NCBI GenBank assembly: GCA_039199225.1
Contig: JBCCSZ010000017.1
Location: forward strand, 1-41,909
Length of the DNA stretch: 41,909 bases
Source: JBCCSZ01 sp039199225
GTDB taxonomy: Bacteria > Bacteroidota > Bacteroidia > Chitinophagales > Saprospiraceae
Reading direction: 5' to 3'
A program made the position numbers and the translations under genes. The notes below the pieces were generated by a model. It had not been told where the DNA came from. It worked only from the letters and a program-made list of their open reading frames with translations, and did no database searches. This document shows positions 39,237 to 41,909 of this stretch, piece by piece. The first letter of the stretch is position 1, and each line of letters starts with the position of its first letter.

Positions 39237-41909
39237 ATGTCATTAGTTCCTATGGACATAACTCAACGAATGAACATGTATTTGGGCCTTAAAATCTTGA
39301 AACCTGAGCGTCGCCATTGGCTATTGGCTATGTTGCTTTTTGCAGCAGGCCCTTTTGCGTTTGGGCAGCTACCATTTACCGAAGATTTCTCCGATGACAA
39401 CCTGGAAGGTGTCTGGGGAGCCTGTAGTTCTTCCCTGCCGTCGAGCTGTAATGGAAATACTCCTACTGGTTGGTACATCACCGGCGACGCTTCCGGACTC
39501 ACGAGTGGCAACGACTACTTCTATGTTTACCGATGGAACGGCGATTACATCCTGACAGGTAGAGATATGGACGGAGAGCTGTGCTACAACTCTGGACTCA
39601 TCACTGCGACGAACACAACGGTCAACTTTAGCGTAGATGTTTTTGAACAAAGTGGAGGAAATAACGACTACATCGAAGTCAACCTCATTGTCGATGGCGT
39701 TACACAGCAAATCGACTATGTCAGCGGTAATTTCAACAGCCGCACTGTCACTGCCACCAATGTAGCTGTCACAAACAATATTGAAATCCAAATTTGTGTA
39801 AGAAACAACCGAAACAATGAATTCCACTGGTTTACCGATATTTCTCTAACCTCTGCCTGTGGCGCCGTCGCTATCACCAACTGTGCCTCCAATCAAACCG
39901 TTAATACTTCTGCTGGTTTATGCTCTGGTATCGTTCCCGATCTGACAGGAAGTGTAACCCACTCCGGCTCTTGCCTTTCTCCCACCGTTACGCAAAGTCC
40001 TACAGCAGGTACGACCTTTGGGTCAACAAATGGAGATACCCAGGTAGTAACTTTCACGGTTTCTGACGGAAGTACTTCTGCTACCTGCTCTTCCACACTT
40101 ACATTGAGTGACAATCAGGCGCCCTCTATTACCAGTTGTCCGCCGGATCAAAATTTGACTTTATCTGCTAGTAGTTGCACAGCCACAATACCGGATTTGC
40201 GAAGTAGCGTCACAGCATCGGACAATTGCAACTACAGCATCAGCCAGAGTCCTTCGCCGGGTAGCGTCCTCAGCATCAGCCCTGGCCAAACGCAAGTCGT
40301 AACTTTTACAGTTTCTGATGAAGGCGGTAATTCCCAAACTTGTTCGACCACTTTGACCATACAAGGACCACCGATAAGCATAGACGATTGTCCTTCAAAT
40401 GTTTCAACCACAACAGATACGGGCAATTGTACGGCTGTAGTCAATTACACGGCCCCCACAAGCATATCAGGAGGTTGTTCGTCTGGCGGATTTGTTTGTT
40501 CTTATGCTACCTCTTCTTGGTCGTACGACATCGATGGTGATGGCCAGATTATAACAAGCGGAGCCCCTGATTCCGTTGTACTGTACAGCCCTGATGATGG
40601 AAATTGGTATACAGAATCCAATATGACGATCACAATAGCCAGAGCTGGAACACTGTCTTTTGATTGGTATTACCGGACAGAAGATGACGACGATGCAGCA
40701 GGCTTTGACCCTTTTGGGTATACACTGAATGGTACTTTTGTACAATTGACCAATGGAACACATGGGTTTGACATAAACGGGTTCATTTTTGCAGATGGCG
40801 CCAGTGTACAAAATGGTAGCGTCAGCATCAGTGTTTCTCCTGGCGATGTATTTGGATTTTCCCAACGCACGATTGATGCCATTGAAGGTTCTGGTATTGC
40901 ACGTATCGAAAACTTTTCAGGGCCGGAGGCACCAACTACTCCCACATTGAGTTCTGGCTTAGCCAGCGGTAGTGCCTTTCCTGTCGGCGTCAGCACAGTT
41001 GTTTATACTGCCACGGATTGCACTGGAAGTACAGCAACCTGCTCTTTCACGGTCACCGTGAGCGATAATGAATCACCAACCATTACCAGCTGCGTCTCCA
41101 ATCAGACTGTCAATATGAATAGCGGAACTTGTCAAGGGACGGTTCCCAATCTAACGAGTAGCCTTTCGGCATCTGATAATTGTGGCGTTAACAGTGTCGT
41201 GCAAAGCCCTAGTGCAGGTGCGACTTTTGGCAGTGCTGATGGCGATACACAAGTGGTTACTTTCACAGTTTCTGATGCGGCTGGAAATACCAGTACTTGC
41301 ACAGCTACACTCACACTCAACGACAACCAAGCACCTACCATTAGCAGTTGTGCTTCCAATCAAACCATTAATACAAACAGCGGAACTTGTCAAGGAACTG
41401 TGCCGAATTTGACGAGCAGTATTTCCGCAACAGATAATTGTAGCGTTAGTAGCATTACACAAAGCCCTAGTGCAGGTGCGACCTTCGGCAGTGCTGACGG
41501 CGATACACAAGTGGTTACCTTCACCGTCTCCGATGGCAATGGCAATTCAACTACTTGCACCGCCACACTAACACTCAACGACAACCAAGCACCTACCATT
41601 AGCAGTTGTGCTTCTAACCAAACCGTCAACACCAACAGCGGAACTTGCCAAGGTACTGTACCGAATCTAACCAGCTCCATTTCTGCTTCTGATGCTTGTG
41701 GCTCCGTTACTGTTACGCAGTCACCTTCGGCTGGCGCCACTTTTGGAAGTTCAGATGGCGATACACAAGTCATTACGTTTACTGTTACAGACGCCAATGG
41801 CAACACCGCTACTTGCTCTGCCACACTAATACTCAACGACAACCAAGCACCTACCATTAGCAGTTGTGCTTCCAACCAAACCGTCAACACCAACAGCGGA
41901 ACTTGTCAA
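39237..41909 (+). CDS. Secreted multi-HYR-domain surface protein, N-terminal 891 codons (cut by window edge)
   Basis: HYR domains are immunoglobulin-like adhesion modules found in large secreted Bacteroidota proteins, often type IX substrates. The frame is open from 39237 to the window end. A signal peptide follows a longish basic n-region (LLAMLLFAAGPFAFG-Q, about residues 29-44). Next is a jelly-roll-like segment (about 45-212; PFTEDFSDDNLEGVWG, then ELCYNSGLIT, VSVDVFEQSG-like strands). From about residue 213 come HYR modules, each with paired Cys and an end like GDTQVVTFTVSDGNGNTTTC. The third HYR is interrupted at about 413-566 by an unrelated beta-rich module (SSWSYDIDGDGQIITSGAPD, SFDWYYRTEDDDDAAGF). 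The last modules have an 86-residue period. The C-terminal sorting domain would lie outside the window. Confidence 0.88.
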   Translation, partial: MSLVPMDITQRMNMYLGLKILKPERRHWLLAMLLFAAGPFAFGQLPFTEDFSDDNLEGVWGACSSSLPSSCNGNTPTGWYITGDASGLTSGNDYFYVYRWNGDYILTGRDMDGELCYNSGLITATNTTVNFSVDVFEQSGGNNDYIEVNLIVDGVTQQIDYVSGNFNSRTVTATNVAVTNNIEIQICVRNNRNNEFHWFTDISLTSACGAVAITNCASNQTVNTSAGLCSGIVPDLTGSVTHSGSCLSPTVTQSPTAGTTFGSTNGDTQVVTFTVSDGSTSATCSSTLTLSDNQAPSITSCPPDQNLTLSASSCTATIPDLRSSVTASDNCNYSISQSPSPGSVLSISPGQTQVVTFTVSDEGGNSQTCSTTLTIQGPPISIDDCPSNVSTTTDTGNCTAVVNYTAPTSISGGCSSGGFVCSYATSSWSYDIDGDGQIITSGAPDSVVLYSPDDGNWYTESNMTITIARAGTLSFDWYYRTEDDDDAAGFDPFGYTLNGTFVQLTNGTHGFDINGFIFADGASVQNGSVSISVSPGDVFGFSQRTIDAIEGSGIARIENFSGPEAPTTPTLSSGLASGSAFPVGVSTVVYTATDCTGSTATCSFTVTVSDNESPTITSCVSNQTVNMNSGTCQGTVPNLTSSLSASDNCGVNSVVQSPSAGATFGSADGDTQVVTFTVSDAAGNTSTCTATLTLNDNQAPTISSCASNQTINTNSGTCQGTVPNLTSSISATDNCSVSSITQSPSAGATFGSADGDTQVVTFTVSDGNGNSTTCTATLTLNDNQAPTISSCASNQTVNTNSGTCQGTVPNLTSSISASDACGSVTVTQSPSAGATFGSSDGDTQVITFTVTDANGNTATCSATLILNDNQAPTISSCASNQTVNTNSGTCQ
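41063..41909 (+). repeat. 258-base tandem repeats encoding 86-residue HYR modules
   Basis: The segment GACAACCAAGCACCTACC recurs at about 41321, 41579 and 41837, exactly 258 bases apart, and a diverged version starts at about 41063. Adjacent copies share long identical stretches, such as GGCGATACACAAGTGGTTAC and CAAAGCCCTAGTGCAGGTGC. The array continues beyond the window. Confidence 0.9.

Noticed and set aside
41063..41909. CRISPR-like array
   Set aside because: The periodic repeats are 258 bases long and coding, with no short repeat-spacer pattern; no cas gene is present anywhere in the window.

Overview
This window looks like a chromosomal segment of a Bacteroidota organism, most plausibly a marine or aquatic Saprospiria-like (Lewinella or Haliscomenobacter type) bacterium. 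The reasons are two SusC/SusD pairs, a PorP/SprF-like protein beside a PD40-OmpA protein, DUF1573, DUF4783, HYR-repeat surface protein architecture, and several promoters matching the Bacteroidota -7 consensus TAnnTTTG. The genus is an inference; no rRNA lies in the window.

Positions 1-8700 (minus strand) hold the translation/transcription core. In transcription order these are rpsU, a Xer-type tyrosine recombinase, hpf, then tRNA-Thr(TGT), tRNA-Tyr(GTA), tRNA-Gly(TCC), tRNA-Thr(GGT), tuf, tRNA-Trp(CCA), secE, nusG, rplK, rplA, rplJ, rplL and the first 392 codons of rpoB. A bidirectional terminator separates hpf from a strong promoter that drives the tRNA-tuf block. Several intergenic hairpins inside the ribosomal protein cluster look like control or processing elements.

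Positions 8700-21900 are dominated by outer-membrane uptake: a solitary TonB C-terminal domain protein, then two SusC/SusD pairs (minus strand) separated by a beta-barrel protein and a DUF3179 lipoprotein. No carbohydrate-active enzymes are visible beside either pair.

Positions 21880-34900 hold pdxJ, a CPBP membrane protease (plus strand), and an envelope operon read in the order PorP/SprF-like protein, TPR-PD40-OmpA protein, DUF1573 domain, small barrel. After these come a haloalkane dehalogenase/DUF4783/glycosyltransferase-9 operon, a tandem duplication of a small barrel gene that carried along the 3' end of the adjacent VOC gene, the intact VOC gene, and an alpha-oxoamine synthase related to serine palmitoyltransferase. 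The most striking observation is that the DUF1573 domain has no start codon. It is entered in the -1 frame from a run of ten A residues that ends in the dnaX-type slippery heptamer A AAA AAG, placed directly before the OmpA stop codon. This implies a slippage-dependent OmpA-DUF1573 fusion (or a homopolymer sequencing error).

Positions 34900-41909 (plus strand) hold a 742-base gene-free region, a class IV histone-deacetylase-like enzyme, priA with a non-ATG start, and a secreted multi-HYR-repeat protein that runs off the window. Its distal repeats have an exact 258-base period, and one HYR domain is split by a foreign module.
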